64,000 nt of DNA, taken from NCBI GenBank assembly GCA_003142375.1, contig PLME01000008.1:1-64000 (forward strand). The letters are read 5' to 3'. Below the pieces are notes generated by a model. That model ran no database searches and had not been told where the DNA came from. It saw only the letters and a program-made list of their open reading frames with translations. This stretch comes from Dehalococcoidia bacterium. GTDB taxonomy: Bacteria > Chloroflexota > Dehalococcoidia > GIF9 > UBA5629. The position numbers and the translations under genes were made by a program. How positions within the stretch are numbered: the stretch's first letter is position 1; each line of letters starts with the position of its first letter. Below, piece by piece: positions 63,821 through 64,000 of this stretch.

Positions 63821-64000
63821 ATGATTATCGATGCGCATACCCATATTTTCTCGCCGGAAATAATCAGCCGCAGGGACGATATCTGTTATTCCGACGCCTG
63901 CTTCAGACTACTGTATTCCCATCCCAAAGCCAAAATGTATGCGGCTGAAGAATTGATTCAAAATATGGACGACCGTGGGATATCCAAATCGGTTGTGCTG
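63821..64000 (+). CDS. Amidohydrolase-family protein (partial, 5' end only)
   Basis: The first 60 codons of a gene cut by the window edge. It begins MIIDAHTHIFSPEI, where DAHTHIF is the metal-binding HxH motif of the amidohydrolase superfamily. The spacing suggests a 2-pyrone-4,6-dicarboxylate/ACMSD-like TIM-barrel member. A second in-frame ATG at 63812 lies inside the -10 box, which favours 63821 as the true start. The exact reaction cannot be told. Confidence 0.8.
   Translation, partial: MIIDAHTHIFSPEIISRRDDICYSDACFRLLYSHPKAKMYAAEELIQNMDDRGISKSVVL

Overview
The window looks like a chromosomal segment of an anaerobic, non-pathogenic bacterium, most likely Chloroflexota of the class Dehalococcoidia. 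No rRNA is present, so this is inference. It rests on a core-MetE methionine synthase of the Dehalococcoides type, the gap-queF-MBL-eno-pth-ligA gene order, an ECF sigma/DUF5667 pair, a split transketolase, and a cysteine-desulfurase homologue of the Archaeoglobus IscS type. A nine-gene oxygen-defence operon points to an oxygen-sensitive lifestyle.

Layout. 1-6.3 kb: a partial ABC ATPase, a membrane methyltransferase, a DUF4118 remnant, a zinc-finger protein, LemA and an HtpX-like protease, plus a dispersed palindromic repeat that includes a 3 x 139-bp tandem array. 6.3-10.1 kb: msrB and a pantothenate operon (panG-like reductase, panD, panB, panC) preceded by a strong promoter and a structured, terminator-ending leader. 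10.1-14.7 kb: archaemetzincin, a THEP1 NTPase and a basic Lys/Ala/Pro-rich protein, then mtnA-mtnP-core metE for methylthioadenosine salvage and methionine synthesis. 14.7-17.7 kb: ECF sigma factor, DUF5667 and DUF4349 genes. 17.8-26.1 kb: a ferredoxin-like protein, an SDR, gap, queF, an MBL hydrolase, eno, pth and ligA.

26.2-34.6 kb: NfeD-like protein, lipoproteins, a molybdopterin oxidoreductase and a DOMON protein, then the oxygen-defence operon (two ferritin-like proteins, a rubrerythrin-thioesterase fusion, an Hrb-type flavin reductase-rubredoxin, FprA, superoxide reductase, a winged-helix protein, YHS, DUF1330). 34.8-42.1 kb: a YyaL-type protein, a lipoprotein, a methyltransferase, a complete IS1595-type element with target duplication and extra genes, and an acyl-CoA dehydrogenase. 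42.1-50.2 kb: surface genes (PilT, a prepilin, low-complexity and Ig/IPT-repeat proteins) and two tRNAs. 50.3-53.5 kb: glpD and glpK.

53.6-57.8 kb: thiN, nadA and an Fe-S/sulfur cluster (iscS homologue lacking its PLP lysine, iscU, zinc ribbon, DsrE-like, TusA). 58.6-59.1 kb: six tRNAs. 59.3-64 kb: a flavodoxin-ferredoxin protein, an MscS-type channel, a CARDB-like protein, split transketolase and the start of an amidohydrolase. The items most worth following up are the leader RNA upstream of the pan operon, the lysine-less IscS beside IscU, the rubrerythrin-thioesterase fusion, and the exactly bounded IS1595 element with cargo.
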